Shown: positions 20,710 through 32,821, counted from the stretch's first letter. The stretch is DNA of 64,000 nt from Phlebopus portentosus (GCA_037892935.1 JAYXKI010000004.1:310001-374000); one strand, 5' to 3'. The notes: generated from the sequence alone by a model not told the origin. Numbers and translations: made by a program.

Positions 20710-21372
20710 TAATAGAAAGACCTACCTTTGGCTCATGCCCAATTCTGTTGTCGTCGAGCGCTCGTCTATGATGTGTCCCCTGAAGCATATCTTCAAAGGA
20801 CGACATTGAACGAAACCCGGTTCCTACCGTGCAGACAACAAAACCCCTATCTTGCCTGTCAAAGTCTGATTGACTCCAACATGTTCCGATAGTATTCAAA
20901 GTACCATCTAATCATACTATCGTGGCACTCCAAATCACGCTTCTTTGGAACTCCTATCAAACCTTCTCGTAGGTGATGCATAGAGTTCAGTCATCAACTA
21001 GTATCTTGTTTATCATCTACCTCGGAGCCTTTTGTCTAGTCATCAATTTCAAAGACGAGCCGATTATCCGAAGCTGGTCCCGTCTGAACAACATCCCGAT
21101 CCCCATTCCACCCCCAGCCTATCAAGGTGGAGCTAACTGACGACCAACGAGCGGCTCTTCCGGCAAATTCTAGATGGAGCGCTTCGCAAGAACACTACAT
21201 TATCAAAGCAGGGAATCAAGTCTTCAATGCTTGGTGGGATAAAGCAGCAAAGAAGTGATACAGCAACCAAGATGGGAAATCCCTCTACTGGAGAGCGAAG
21301 CGAGAAGGCGATGTAGACAAACCTATACCCCCTACCCCGACATAACCAATAACTCCCTTACTAGGGCCGTCA
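20710..21372 (+). other. Chromovirus leader
   Basis: 663 bp with no gene. The sequence directly after the LTR (TAATAGAAAGACC) would be the primer-binding site; I do not recognise the matching tRNA. Confidence 0.5.
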
Positions 21373-22584
21373 ATGTCGATTGCTCCAGCATCGGCCCCCC
21401 TTACCACAACTTCATCGTCATTCAGCAAACTACGGGAACCAGCTCCAATCATACCGAGTGAAGAAGAAGAAGAAGAAGAGGAGGAAGAACATGAGATGTT
21501 GTTGTCAAAGGAAGCAATGACCGATCTCACGATAGCAGTCGCGCTAGCACTTCAAGCTGCAGGCAAAGGTGCGAACCAAGGATCAAAGGCGTCGAAGAAG
21601 GTCCACATCACCAAACCAAGAGATTTCGATGGCAAACACAACTATGTGGACTTCAAGCGAGAGTTACGTCTCTACATCTATGCATCTGAATCAGAGTTCA
21701 GGACGAACAAGAGTAAAATTATGTTTGTCCTATCATACATGAAGAGCAGTGCTGCAGCTTGCTGGGCGGAAAGTTATACCAGCGGAGCAATCGATGAGAA
21801 TGGCAACTTGACATTCACGGATGGTTGGGATGCCTTCTTGAAGAAGCTTGACACATCATTCGATGACCCCACCAGGTCTTAAAAAGCTTTCAAGCAACTC
21901 GATGTGATGTACCAAGGGGATCTCAATGCTGATGAGTTCTTCAACAAGTTCAACATATGCTGAGTGGACACTGGCTTAGTGACAGAAGCACATGACGAAT
22001 GGTTGATGAGTCGCCTGAAGAGGGTGCTAAACCCAAAAGTTGTCGAAGGTGTCATGAGATTGCCCAATGAACCAACATCATATGAAGAGTTCAAGAGGGC
22101 TGCCGTCAAAGTCGACAGGGTCGAGCGCCAAATCAGAGACCTGATGGCGGAACGTCAGCGGAAGGCGATAAGCTCGACTACGACAAAGCCGGCTCTGGTG
22201 CCACTGGTGCGACGCCCTGCACCACCTCAACCGGCAGCTTGTCCTTTTGCACCACCAGCCCAAGATCATTGTGACGCGACTGGAGTAATGTATGGAGGCT
22301 TGGGACAACCCATGGATGTGATGATGAACCAGGCGCAATGTACATGCACTTGTTACAAGTGTGGCCAAGTAGGTCACTACATCCAGGAATGCCCACGAGG
22401 TTGGGATGCAATATGTGCCATTATCGCAGCCTTCATTCCAGCAGACAGAAAAGCACTCTTCGAAGAGCTCGGCCAAGCAAAAGAATCCTCCTTCGAAGAG
22501 GTTGACGAGGTCGACGTGCGAGCAGTGTCCACTGAACTGGAAGAACTAGTAGAAGGCAAGGGTTTTCCAGAAGACCAGGCGTAG
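21373..22584 (+). pseudogene. Chromovirus gag, two internal stops
   Basis: ATG 21373 opens a frame with a run of Glu (EEEEEEEEEEHE), then a capsid-like region (KPRDFDGKHNYVDFKRELRL, SAAACWAESYTSG). Stops at 21880-21882 (TAA) and 21961-21963 (TGA) interrupt it in the same frame. It continues with a basic and Pro-rich segment and a CCHC zinc knuckle CYKCGQVGHYIQEC (22351-22392) and ends at TAG 22585. The role is the structural particle protein binding element RNA. Both stops could come from single transitions. Confidence 0.85.
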
Positions 22585-22696
22585 ATGTCGGGATGACTAG
22601 TCAGTTTCCTAAAGGACTCTTTTCGTTGGACCCGTTAAAATACAATTGTCCTATTGTACAATATTAAGATGCAAATATCAGTGATGGTTTCACCCT

Positions 22697-25600
22697 TTGA
22701 GAGATCCTTACCGACGTGCTGCCAGATAAATCTGAAGATGATGACGATAACTTCGAAGTCTATAAAGATTTGTTTGTCAGAAGAGCAGATGCACAAGCAG
22801 GCGAATTGAGAGAGGAAGAGCAGATTCAAACCACTATAAAAAATGAGGTTGTGGCGGAAGAACCTTACCACGAGAATGTTGTTGCTCGGGCAAACAATAC
22901 CAAAGCAGTGTGGGATGTGGTTAGCAGACGCGCGACTGAGGTATAGCATGAAGGCATTGAAGATGCAGAGCAGTTCGTCAGGAGGACGGGTGGTAAAGAA
23001 TTGGATGCATTTGTCAGTATCATACATCCTAAGGTCGCTGGAGATGATGAGGTTGATCTGTCAAACCCTGGACTTGAGGACGAACACTTCATTGATGCTC
23101 ATGCTTTAATTGACTCAGGATGCACTGGCTCCTGCATCGATGAAGGCTTCATTAAGCAATACGGGTTCCCGACTCAAAGATACATCCGACCTAGACCAGT
23201 CTTCAATGCTGATGGTACCAGCAATGAAAGCAGACTAATCAAGGAGTATGTCGTGGTACGAATGTTCTTTGGCAAACATGAAGAAGAGATCCGATTGGCG
23301 GTCACGTCTCTGGCGTCAAGTAACATCTTCCTCAGTTATGACTGGTTACAGAAACATAACCCAGAGATCGACTGGAAGGTTAGATCTGTCAAGTTTACAC
23401 ATTGTCCAGATGAATACGATTTGATATTGTCGAAAGAAGAGATAGATGATGAGTATGTGAGGAATGTGAGGATGAAGGAAGTGACAAAGTGGCCGCCTTA
23501 CCTGGAAGAATATGCCGACGTCTTTAGTGAGGAATCATTCGAACATTTACCAAATCACCAAACGTGGGACCATACTATTGACCTGAAACTGGACTTCAAA
23601 CCCAGCAACTGCAAGGTTTATCCATTGTCGCCAAAAGAACAAGAAGCAATAAGGGAGTTCATTGAGGAAAACCTAGTGTCAGGACGCATCCGACAGTCGA
23701 AATCTCCAATGGCGTCATCATTCTTTTTTATCAAAAAAGAAGATGGGAGCTTGCGAGCAATCCAAGACTATCGAAAGCTCAATGAAGGGACGGTCAAGAA
23801 CAAGTACCCGTTGCCTCTGATAAATGAGCTCATTGACAAGGTCAAGGATGCGAAGTACATCACAAAGCTTGATGTGCGTTGGGGCTACTACAACATCTGG
23901 ATTTGCGAGGGAGACGAGTGGAAGGCAGTGTTTAGGACAAATTTAGGCTTGTTCGAACTCACGGTCATGTTCTTCAGTTTGTGTAATGCACCAGCGACAT
24001 TCCAAGGCTTCATGAATGACATCTTTCGAGAACTGATCCATGAGGGTATTGTCATCATTTACCTCGATGATATCCTCATCTTCTCAAATGATGTAGAGGA
24101 ACATCGCAGGTGCACCAAATGAGTCTTTGAGATCCTTCATCAGAATGGACTTTTTCTAAAGCTGCAGAAGTGCGAGTTTGAGGTCGATACAGTTAAATAC
24201 CTTGGACACATCATTGGTAATGGCAAAGTTTGAATGGATCTCAAGAAAACAGTGGCGGTACAGGACTGGCCAGTTCTGAAGAACGTCCATGAACTGCAAC
24301 AATTCCTGGGACTAGGGAATTGGTTGCAACATTTTGTTAAGGATTACAGTTCAGTCGTCAAACCCTTGACTATGCTGCCAGGTAAGGTGGAATAAAAGTG
24401 GGGCGAAGAGGAGAAGACAGCATTCGAAGAGTTGAAGCATCATTTGAGCAGTCCTCCCATATTGGCAATACCCAACAATGAGGATCCTTTTCGAGTGGAA
24501 GCTGATGCATCGGACTTTGCAACTGGTGGAGTACTTCTCCAGAAGCAAGATGGCAAGTGGAAGGTAATTGCTTATTGGTCGTCGACATTTCTAGAGATGG
24601 AGTGTAACTATGAGATCTATGATAAAGAAATTCTCGCTATCATTCAAGCCCTCAAGGAATGGCAACAATACCTCCAGGGAGCCAACAAACCCTTTGAAGT
24701 ATGGACAGATCACATGAATTTAACGTACTTTTGATCACCGCAGAAGCTAAATTGTCGACAGGCATGTTGGCAGCTCGACTTAGCCAAGTTTGACTTCACG
24801 CTAGTCCACAAACTTGGAAAGATGTTGGGTAAGGCTGATCTGTTGTCGCAACGTGCAGATTATGATAAGGGAGAGCAAGACAATGAGAATGTAACATTCG
24901 TCAAGAAGGAGTGGTTGGTCAGAGGCATGGTTCAGATGTTAAGAGATGTACTTATCGAAAAGGTTACAGAAGCGCAGAGGCGAGAGGAGGAGGGAGTGAG
25001 ACTGAAGGACGTCGAGAAGAGAGGGGACATGTGAAGAAAGAGCCGTCGGCTGTACATACCAGCAAGCATTAGAGAGATTGTCATGAAGGAACACCATGAC
25101 TCGACCCTGGCAGGACATCCAGGAGTGACGAAGACAATCTAGTTAATAGCACGAAGGTACTGGTGGCCGAGGATGAGTGCAGACGTGCGAGTACATGTGC
25201 AGGGGTGTGATCATTGTCAGTGGATGAAGGACAATAAGAGCAAAGGTTTTGCACCCTAATGAGGTGCCGGAGGCACCATGGCAGATTGTCATAGTCGACC
25301 TAATCGGAGAGTTGCCAGAATTGAATGGGTTTAATGCGATTTGTGTTGTAGTGGATTGCTTTAATAAACAAATCCATGCGATTCTGACAACGATGAAGTT
25401 AACGGCTGAAGGCATGGCTAGGATCTACAGGGACCACGTCTTCCGATTACACAGACTACCCTGAAAGATCATTCATGACCGAGGGGTGCAATTTGACATG
25501 AAGATAATAAAAGAGTTGTACAAGCTCCTCCACATTGAGGGCAACCCGTCGACAGCATATCACCCACAAACTGATGGACAGACAGAGAGAGTTAACCAGG

Positions 25601-26340
25601 AACTTGAACAATACCTTCGCTTGTATGTCAATTATCGTCAGTTGGACTGGGCAGACTGGCTGGCTCTTGCAGAATTTTCATACAACAACTATGAGCACTC
25701 AGCAACAAAACTGTCTCCTTTCTTCATCAACATCGGAATGCATCCCTTGGATTTTACGGGAGTTGGGACGATGTCATCAAACCTATCAGCGGAAGAATTT
25801 GTCAAGCATGTCAAAGAGGTGCATGAACTCGCCCAAGGTAACCTAACCCAAGCAAATGAAGACATGAAGCATTTCTATGACCGTCATGCTAGAAAGTCTG
25901 TTAACTACGAGGCAGGGCAGAAAGTCTTCTTAGATGGACGAAATATCAAGACGATCCGACCAACAAAGAAGATGGATAATAAGTGGTTCGGTCCCTTCGA
26001 GGTGGTGAAAAAGGTTGGTATGAGCGCATACAGACTCAAGTTGCCAAAGACCTGGAAAAAGGTTCATCCAGTCTTCAATGAAATCCTGCTCAAACTGGCC
26101 ATCCAACAATCTTTTGAGTCGCAAAAAAAGCCACCTCCACCGCCACCAGTGATCATTGATGATCAGGAAGAGTACGAGGTTGAAGAAATACTTGACTTGC
26201 GTTTACATCGAGGCAGACTCCAATTCTTGGTCAAATGGGTTGGATATGAGGAAGCAACATAGCAACCAGAATCTGATGTCAAGGATAATGCACAAGAATC
26301 AATTCAAGAATTCTATTGCAAACATCCTGGGAAGTTAACG
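22697..26340 (+). pseudogene. Chromovirus pol (PR-RT-RH-INT-chromodomain), many stops
   Basis: Aspartic protease with DSGCTGS near 23112 (a DSG variant); RT with QDYRKLNEGTVKNKYPLPLI near 23763 and YLDDILIFS near 24059; RNase H from EADASDFATGG near 24497; integrase H2C2 zinc site (HHDSTLAGH...CDHCQ, 25092-25225), then D in VDLIGELPE (25291), D in IHDRGVQFD (25472) and E in TDGQTERVN (25570). The C-terminal chromodomain YEVEEILDLRLHRGRLQFLV (26173-26232) continues to about 26290 and would target heterochromatin. Stops include 22947, 24121, 24232, 24394, 24735, 25034, 25140, 25257, 25462 and 26262; most look like Gln, Arg or Trp codons changed by one transition. Long ORFs remain at 23001-24122 and 25486-26262. 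Confidence 0.9.
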
Positions 26341-26423
26341 ATACCTTGACAAAGTCTGCGAGCACTGTACAAATTCATGTTGTCAGAAGGCCTATGTGGT
26401 TGGTCAGGACGCCCAACCTTGAA

Positions 26424-26433
26424 GGGGGGGTGA
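26424..26433 (+). other. Polypurine tract of chromovirus
   Basis: GGGGGGG followed by TGA abuts the TGTAAGG start of the 3' LTR, the usual position for priming plus-strand DNA synthesis. Confidence 0.8.
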
Positions 26434-26887
26434 TGTAAGGACTCAAACATTTTCCTTTTCTTTTCTTACATCATCATTCATTTTAATATTCTTTTCCTTT
26501 TCTTTTCTTATGCACTTATACATCCTTTCGCCGAAATATTCCACGACATTCTACCACGCTCACTAATCACTCCATTCCTTTGTCATATGACTTCCCATTA
26601 GAGTAGACCTTTTCCACACTCGAAGTCTATATAAGTAGATAGTTTGACTCATTTGTTTCCTTGTCTTTCTATTCTACTTACCTTCACTGTGACATAGATA
26701 TCTACTCTTGTATTATTAGTTTACTGAATTCTACTTACCTTCACTGCAACATAGTGTTTGACAGTCTGAACTTAAGCCTCGTCTTAGCTGTCTTGACCTG
26801 AGTGACGTATTTGGGATTATCTCATTCACGCTTATTTGTTGTTGTATTGGCCTGCTTTGACTCAGTCCTTGAGCCATCTGCCTAACA
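26434..26887 (+). repeat. 3' LTR of chromovirus
   Basis: 454 bp, pair of 20256-20709, followed by the second TGAAT duplication at 26888-26892. Confidence 0.93.
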
Positions 26888-26892
26888 TGAAT

Positions 26893-29240
26893 ATGCCTAC
26901 ACAGACAGAAGACCTATTAGAACAGAGGGGAGTAGAGGATGCTATTGATATTCTGCTAGCTCCTGCTCCTCTACCTGCTCCTGTATATCTAGCAGATCCT
27001 CCTATACCTACATCTACACCTACATCTAGTCCTCTACTCAATCTATCACCTAGTCCTCCTTTACACAGTCCTCCACATTATCCTCCTTCACCAGCTACTC
27101 ATCCACCAAAGAGTGAACATACTACTTCATTACTACTATCTGAGCAGACCTCAAAGAAACAAAGTCCTGTCTCTTCCTGGTGGCCAGATCCAATATGGAG
27201 ACCTATTAGATGTCACATCACTGGCTGGTGAGATGTGGACTATATTGGATAGCGCCTTCTCAGACGTGTGCCAGACTCTCCTATTCCACCATAGCACTTT
27301 AACTTCAACTTAGCAGAGCCAACTGCACCTGACACTGCTCCTGATACTGACTCTACAGCTCAGCCAGATATTGTAGAGCAGCTAGAGCAGGATGTTGAGA
27401 TGCACAGTGACTCACCTAATGAACTGGACATCATGTCAAAAAAGGAGTTGCAAGCTGAAGCACTGATGTTTGCTGGCCTAATAGATTTTGATGCTAATGC
27501 AGGACTAGAGGATATCTATCTGTCTTATGAAGATGCTCTGGAATATGCATTCCAATTATCTAATTGCTTTGAGCATGTGTTCATTGCACAAGATGTGCAA
27601 CACATCAGTCCTGAACCCTATCAGTGGAAAGACATTAAAGGATGCCCTGATGCAGACCTTTGAAAAAGGCAGCTATAGAGGAATTTGTCAGTCTGATTGA
27701 GAATGGCACTTTTGAGCCAGTCAGGCTCCCTTCTAGTAGAAAGCCTATTGGATGTAAATGGGTGTTCAAGCTCAAGTGCAAGGCAGATGGATCTGTAGAT
27801 AGGTACAAGGCAAGGCTAATAGCTAAGGACTTCTCATAGCAACAAGATCTTGAGTTCTCTCAGGTGTTTGCTCCTATAGCCAAGTGGGCTGCACTTAGAG
27901 CTATCCTGGCATTAGCTGCATTTGAAGACCTTGAGCTATATAGTGTTGATATCTCTACTGCTTTCCTCAATAGTGAGATGGAGCATAATGTCTACATGAC
28001 CCAGCCTGAAGGATTTGAGGACTACTTTAGCCCTGGATTTGTTCTCAAGCTGATCAAGTCAATTTATGGCCTTAAGCAGGCTGGCCATCAATGACATAAG
28101 AAGCTTGATTCAGTAATGAAGAATATAGGCTTTAAGTTAGTACGCTGTAATTACAGCACTTAGATGTACAGCAGGGATGAAGTACGCATTATCATTCCAG
28201 TTTATGTTGATGATATAACTATTGCTGCAAAGTTTAAATAGCAATATGAGTCTGTCAGAGATGAGCTAGCTAAGCACTTTAAACTGCATGAGTTGGGCCT
28301 AACCTCATTTCTACTAGGAGTCCACATCCAGAGAGACCGCTCTAAGCACTCTGTCAATCTGTCACAGAGACAGTATATTATTAATGTGCTAGAGCACTTC
28401 AGTATAAGCAATTGTAGCACTGTTACTACTCCTCTCCCTGAGCAGAAGCTCAGTAAGGACATGGCTCCTAAGACCCCTACAGAAACTAAATACATGAAGC
28501 AGGTGCTCTACAAGCAATTAGTTGGTGCACTCATGTATCTGGCTATAGCTACTAGGCCAGACATTACTTATGCAGTTGGTATTTTGGGACGCTTTAGTTC
28601 CAATCCTGGTCCAGCTCATTGGAAGGCAGCAAAGCATTTATGTCGCTATCTGCAGGGTACAAAGGATTTCAGGCTAACTTATGCACCTGATCCTAAGTCA
28701 CCTGAGCTGTTTACTACCTTTTGTGATACTGATTATGGAGGAAATGAGGATAACAAGCACTCTACAAGTAGGATGGTTGTCAAGATGGAAACTGGTGCTA
28801 TTAGCTGGGCTAGCAAGTTGCAGCCCTTTGTCACTCTATCTATCACTGAAGCAGAGTATATTGCTACTGTCAGTACAGGACAAGAAATTATGTGGCTGAG
28901 AAATCTGTTTATAGAATTTGGCTACAAGTTTGATGCATCTTCCTCTCTGTACATTGATAACCAGTCTGCTCTGTCTGTGGCAAACAATCCTGAGCATCAT
29001 GAATGCATGAAACATCTAGATCTGCACTTTTACTGATTAAGAGATGTTGTAGAGGCTGGCCATATTAATGTGCATTACTTGCCTACTCAGACTATGTCAG
29101 CTGACATCATGACCAAGGTACTTAGTAAAGTAAAGGTGCAGGAGATGTGTAGGATGCTAGAATTGAAATGGGGTGTGTCACACTGCATGATATATGTCAC
29201 ACATGTGGATGCATACACATATGTGACATACATGTGACAG
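26893..29240 (+). pseudogene. Copia C3 linker-RT-RNase H, with stops (subfamily B type)
   Basis: Pro-rich linker (26960-27080), acidic segment, then RT (IYGLKQAGHQ near 28060; the YVDD motif is YVDDI near 28203) and RNase H (DTDYGGNEDN, SITEAEYIA, DNQSALSVANN to about 29035). Stops near 27228, 27250, 27661, 27838, 28092, 28162, 28239 and 29034. Here the TACATGACCCAG codons are intact, unlike the shared TAG in C2 and H0, and the 3' end reads LELKWGV rather than LGLC. This tail also appears in C6 and marks the other subfamily. Confidence 0.85.
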
Positions 29241-29261
29241 AAGTGTCAGATCAGGGGGGAG

Positions 29262-29460
29262 TGTTAGAAATGTGAACCTGACACTGTTACTATTCTTTAT
29301 TTATTGTTCTATTTATATTCTTTGTTATGTCCGCTTTCTTGATCATGTGATGCTTATGTAATCTTCTGTAAAAGCGGCACAGTCCATTGGTGAGTACTCT
29401 ACATCAAGTGTACTTACCACTGGACTCAGTGGTCCCTTACTAGATTTGTGTGACCTAACA
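29262..29460 (+). repeat. 3' LTR of Copia C3 (subfamily B, 199 bp)
   Basis: Preceded by the polypurine tract GATCAGGGGGGAG. It has ACTGTTACTATTCTTTATTT near its start and only one copy of the TACATCAAGTGTACT segment, like the C6 LTRs, so it is not the partner of 15643-15894. Confidence 0.88.
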
Positions 29461-29785
29461 TAAAGCACACGGCTGGGTTATCCTGCTCATTGATCTTCTG
29501 AAGCTCAGTCTACATCTTAACTGGATTATCCATGTAGTCCTGCACTATAACCTGTATGCTATACTCAAGTCTCTGATAGATCAGGCCTGTAGCTTGCTCA
29601 GCCTTCTCTTCCCAGAGCTGGACAGCCTCTGCTGGAGCACTAGGCTTAGCTTCCTGACTAGAGGTTAGGCGCCACAACTTCTTAACTTGAAGTGCAGCAT
29701 GCATATCATACTTTCAGATAGAGTAATTGCTATCATTGAGCTTGATAATGGTAGATAGCATCTCAGAGGTTGCAGGTTCAGACAT
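29461..29785 (-). pseudogene. Copia H4 gag N-terminal fragment
   Basis: Encodes the first 100 or so Gag residues (MSEPATSEML..., HAALQVKKLWRLTSSQEAKP) on the minus strand, with stops, for example at the KHD position near 29710. It is cut off at about the NEQDNPAVCF residues. Confidence 0.8.
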
Positions 29786-30973
29786 GATGATGAGAATGAA
29801 GTATAGATGAGAGTGGACAGATGATGTGCTCAGAAGAAAATAAGCAGTGAGAGAGTAGTGAAAGAGAGTGTGTTAATAAATTTATGCCTGGAGGTGACAG
29901 ATCAATACTAACCAGTGTAGTCTTCTATAGTCACTGAAGTATACACAGATTTGCCGCAAGATAGTGCTGGTCTGTTAGTCTGCTAAGACCCTGCAGGCAC
30001 CACTGACTGAGAGAGGCTCTAGGCTTAAGTAGACACTCAAAGAATGACTACAACTAGCAAACTAAGGCCGGGCAGGCAAGCTCCACAGTCTGTAGGCTAG
30101 ACTGATCCAACAACAGTGATGGAGCCACACACTAATTAATACTAGAGCTGCTAAACACAAAATACAGCACGGAGGGGGAACAGATAGGTAGAACAGTGCA
30201 CAAATTGGCACACAGATAGAGGGGAATGGGCCAAATCAAACAGTGTAAAGAGCACACAGATCGGATTAGCAGATTAGTAGTAATTAATGATTTCTGTTGA
30301 CACAAGAATAGTTCACAGCACAGTTAAACTGTGGCAGATGAAGCTGAAACTTGGTGGAAATATGCACAGGTATGGGAGCCATATGTACACCAAAGGGAGT
30401 CTGGATCGGATAAGCAGTTGCTGAGAAAATTAAAAGTTGCTAAAATAAGATATAAAATAAAGATCCTTCATTATGTCGGCATGTTCTTGACCAATTTGGC
30501 TAAAACTTCACGACAGAGGACATGGAAATAAACCAAATAAATGTGCTAAATTTTGTGAGAAATAGATTAGCAGTTCGCCCGAGATAGACAATGCAACTTT
30601 GAAAATAGCTAAAAGTAATAGAGCTATAGCAGTGTCAAATCAGGATGGATCAGGCTAAAACTCAGCAGGACAGTAGCCTATATAGGCCAGGTAAATGTGC
30701 CAAAGTGTGTTGAAAATGGTTGGACAGTTGTGGAGCAATCAAGCATCAGAGTATTGAGGAGATTTGGCACTGATAAAGGCCAAGGAAGAAGGCAGAGAGC
30801 TTTGGGACTGTAGAAACTGCACAGAAGGGTGCAGAAGATGATGGGAACACTAGAAACACACCAAAAGGCCAGTTCAAAATACCAAAAGCTTCTCTAACAA
30901 TAGCAGTAGCTTTCTAAACCCAAAAACTCAAAAATGCAGTAGTACAGACAGTTAGAGCTCAAGGCTCATAACC
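29786..30973 (-). other. Copia H4 leader, degraded
   Basis: Homologous to 7424-8609 with numerous transitions. No gene. Confidence 0.6.
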
Positions 30974-31155
30974 TGTTAGATCACACAAATCTAGCAAGGG
31001 ACCACTGAGTCTAGTGGTGAATACACTTGATATAGAGTACTCACCAATGGACTGTGCCGCTTTTATAGAAGATTATATAAGCATCACATGATCAAGAAAG
31101 TAGACATAACAAAGAAATAAAGAATAGTAATAGTGTCAGAATCACACTTTTAACA
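30974..31155 (-). repeat. 5' LTR of Copia H4 (182 bp, subfamily B with deletion)
   Basis: TGTTAG...TTAACA; it lacks one copy of the internal tandem segment and about 17 bp more near its outer end compared with the 199-bp form. Confidence 0.8.
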
Positions 31156-31247
31156 CCTTGAGCTTTAGCTATCTATATTATTATATTTTTAAGCTTTTAA
31201 GTTTAGAAAGCTGCTGCTATTGTTATAGAAGTTTTAAGTATCCTAAA

Positions 31248-31453
31248 TGTTAGGATTATATAATCCTCAGCTTACTCAGACTATGAGTTATTCTCTATCT
31301 AGTTGCAATATAGACCTTGAACTCATTAGTCTGGTAATGCTAACCTAAGTAAATATCTGGCTAGATAGCTTAGTAGGAAAGCATCTAGTATGTACTCAGG
31401 AGATCCTAGGTTCAATCCCTGGTCTGGCTAGTCATCTTTTCTTAACTCTAATA
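31248..31453 (+). mobile_element. Solo-LTR-like insertion carrying a tRNA-like sequence (206 bp)
   Basis: Starts TGTTAGGATTATA and ends AACTCTAATA (a CTAACA-type end with one transition). It is flanked by the direct repeat CTAAA (31243-31247 and 31454-31458). Removing it and one CTAAA restores the Copia leader: CCTAAA joined to CTAGTCTTTT corresponds to CTGGACTGGCCTTTT in C1. The 5-bp duplication and TG...(C)A ends fit an LTR; the inside holds the tRNA-like feature at 31359-31430. The strand is assigned from the tRNA-like part. Confidence 0.65.
31359..31430 (+). tRNA. tRNA-like sequence or pseudogene with A and B boxes
   Basis: A box TAGCTTAGTAGG (31366-31377) matches TRGCNNAGYNGG, and B box GGTTCAATCCC (31409-31419) matches GGTTCRANNCC. 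Acceptor arms GGCTAGA and TCTGGCT pair with G-U wobbles; the D stem GCTT/AAGC and T arm CTAGG/CCTGG pair. The anticodon stem (TCTAG near 31384) pairs poorly and the loop is irregular, so I assign no anticodon. It is likely a decayed tRNA or a tRNA-derived pol III promoter rather than a working tRNA. Confidence 0.55.
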
Positions 31454-32390
31454 CTAAACTAGTCTTTTAGTGTGTTTTTAGTATTTTCATCATCTTCTGT
31501 ACTTTTCTGTGCAGTTTTTACAGTCCTAGAGTCCTCTGCCTTTTTCTTTAGCCTTTATTAGTGTTAAATCTTTTAAAAACTTGGCTACTTAATTACTCCA
31601 CAACTATCTAGCTAGTTTTAATACCCTTTGGCTTATTTACTTAGACTATATAAGTATACTGTCCTACTAAGTTTCAGCAAAATCAGTCAAGAACTCGTTA
31701 ACTTATTGAAGGATCTTTTTTTTAAATCTTATTTTGGTAACTTTTAATTTTCTTAGCAATTGCTAATCTGATCTAGGTGCTGTTTAGTGTGTATATAGCT
31801 CCCATACCTGTGCATACTTCTACTAAGTTTTAGCTTGATCAGCTATAGTTTAAGTACACTATAAGCTATTCTTATACTAATAGAAATTATTAATTGTTAC
31901 TAATCTGCCAATCTAATCTGTGTACTCTTTGCACTATTTAATTTGCTCATTCCCCTCTATTTGTATACTTATTTGTGCACTATTCTGCTTATTCATTTTC
32001 TCTCTGCACTATATTTTATATCTGACAGCTCTGGTATTAATTAGTGTGTGACTCTATCACTGTTATTGGATCAGCCTAGCTTATAGACTATAAAGCTTAC
32101 CTGCCTAGCCTTAGTTCACTGGTTGTAGTTACTCTCTGAGTGTCTATTTAAGTCTAGAGCCTCTCTCAGTCAGTAATGCTTATAGAGTCTTAGCAGACCA
32201 ATAGACCAGCACTATCTTGTAGCAAATCTATGTATACTCTAGTGACTATAGAAGACTGTACTGGTTGGCATTGATCTGTCATCTCCAGATATATATTTGT
32301 TAGCACTCTCTTCCTTACTACTTTCTTATTGCTTATTTTCCTTTGAAAGCATCATCTATTTACTCTCATCCACACCTCATTTTTACTATT

Positions 32391-32821
32391 ATGTCTGAAC
32401 CTGCAACCTCTAAGATGCTATCTACTATCACCAAGTCTAATGATAGTAATTACTCTATCTAGAAGTATAATATATGTACTGCACTTCAAGTTAAGAAGTT
32501 ATAGTGCCTGACCTCTAGTCAGGAAACTAAGTCTAGTGTTCCAGCAAAGGCTGTTTAACTTTAAAAAGAGAAGGCTAAGCAAGCTGTAGGCCTAATCTAT
32601 TAGAGACTTGAGCATAGCATGCAGGTTATAGTGTAGGACTACATAGATAATCTAGTCAAGATGTAGACTAAGCTTTAGAAGATCAATGAGTAGGATAACC
32701 CAGCTGCATGCTTTAATACCTTTAATGAGTTTTTTAACATCATCAAGAAGAAGGATAAGTCTCTCACTAATCTGGTGAGCAGAGTTAAGCTAGCATTATA
32801 CAAGATCAGAAACACTCATTC
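32391..32821 (+). pseudogene. Copia H5 gag, first part, heavily mutated
   Basis: MSEPATSKMLSTITKSNDSN start; stops at Trp, Gln and Gly/Trp positions throughout. CpA and CpG in the intact copy appear here as TpA or TpG. Interrupted at CATTC by Copia C6. Confidence 0.8.

Larger units (their letters stand above)
20256..26887 (+). mobile_element. Complete but inactivated Ty3/Gypsy chromovirus (6632 bp)
   Basis: Two 454-bp LTRs (20256-20709 and 26434-26887), a 5-bp TGAAT duplication, and internal gag, protease, RT, RNase H, integrase and C-terminal chromodomain in the Ty3/Gypsy order. The polypurine tract GGGGGGG abuts the 3' LTR. The LTRs differ by scattered C/T transitions and pol has about a dozen stops, so it is older than C1 but younger than its Copia host. 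Confidence 0.95.
15643..29460 (+). mobile_element. Chimeric Ty1/Copia C3, interrupted by a palindromic element and a chromovirus
   Basis: Plus-strand Copia: 5' LTR (15643-15894, subfamily A, 252 bp), leader, gag-pro (16928-18306), [palindromic TA element 18309-19392], integrase (19395-20255), [chromovirus 20256-26887], linker-RT-RNase H (26893-29240), polypurine tract, and 3' LTR (29262-29460, subfamily B, 199 bp). The two LTRs differ in sequence type as well as length, and the flanking 5-mers (CCTAT and TAAAG) do not match. Retrotransposition copies U3 from one end to both LTRs, so the mismatch implies recombination between two integrated elements. Confidence 0.8.
29461..31155 (-). mobile_element. 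Truncated minus-strand Copia H4 (start of gag, leader, 5' LTR)
   Basis: Minus-strand order: 5' LTR (30974-31155), leader (29786-30973), gag start codon at 29785, then gag up to 29461, where the C3 3' LTR begins. The rest of H4 is missing, which fits the recombination that created C3. Its LTR end is followed by CCTTGAGCTTTAGC, the leader of another Copia (H5), so H4 lies just downstream of H5's primer-binding site. Confidence 0.8.

Noticed and set aside
20710..20722. Self-priming (Tf1-like) primer-binding site for the chromovirus
   Set aside because: I could not find the required complementarity to the transcript 5' end by eye, since the start site within the LTR is unknown.
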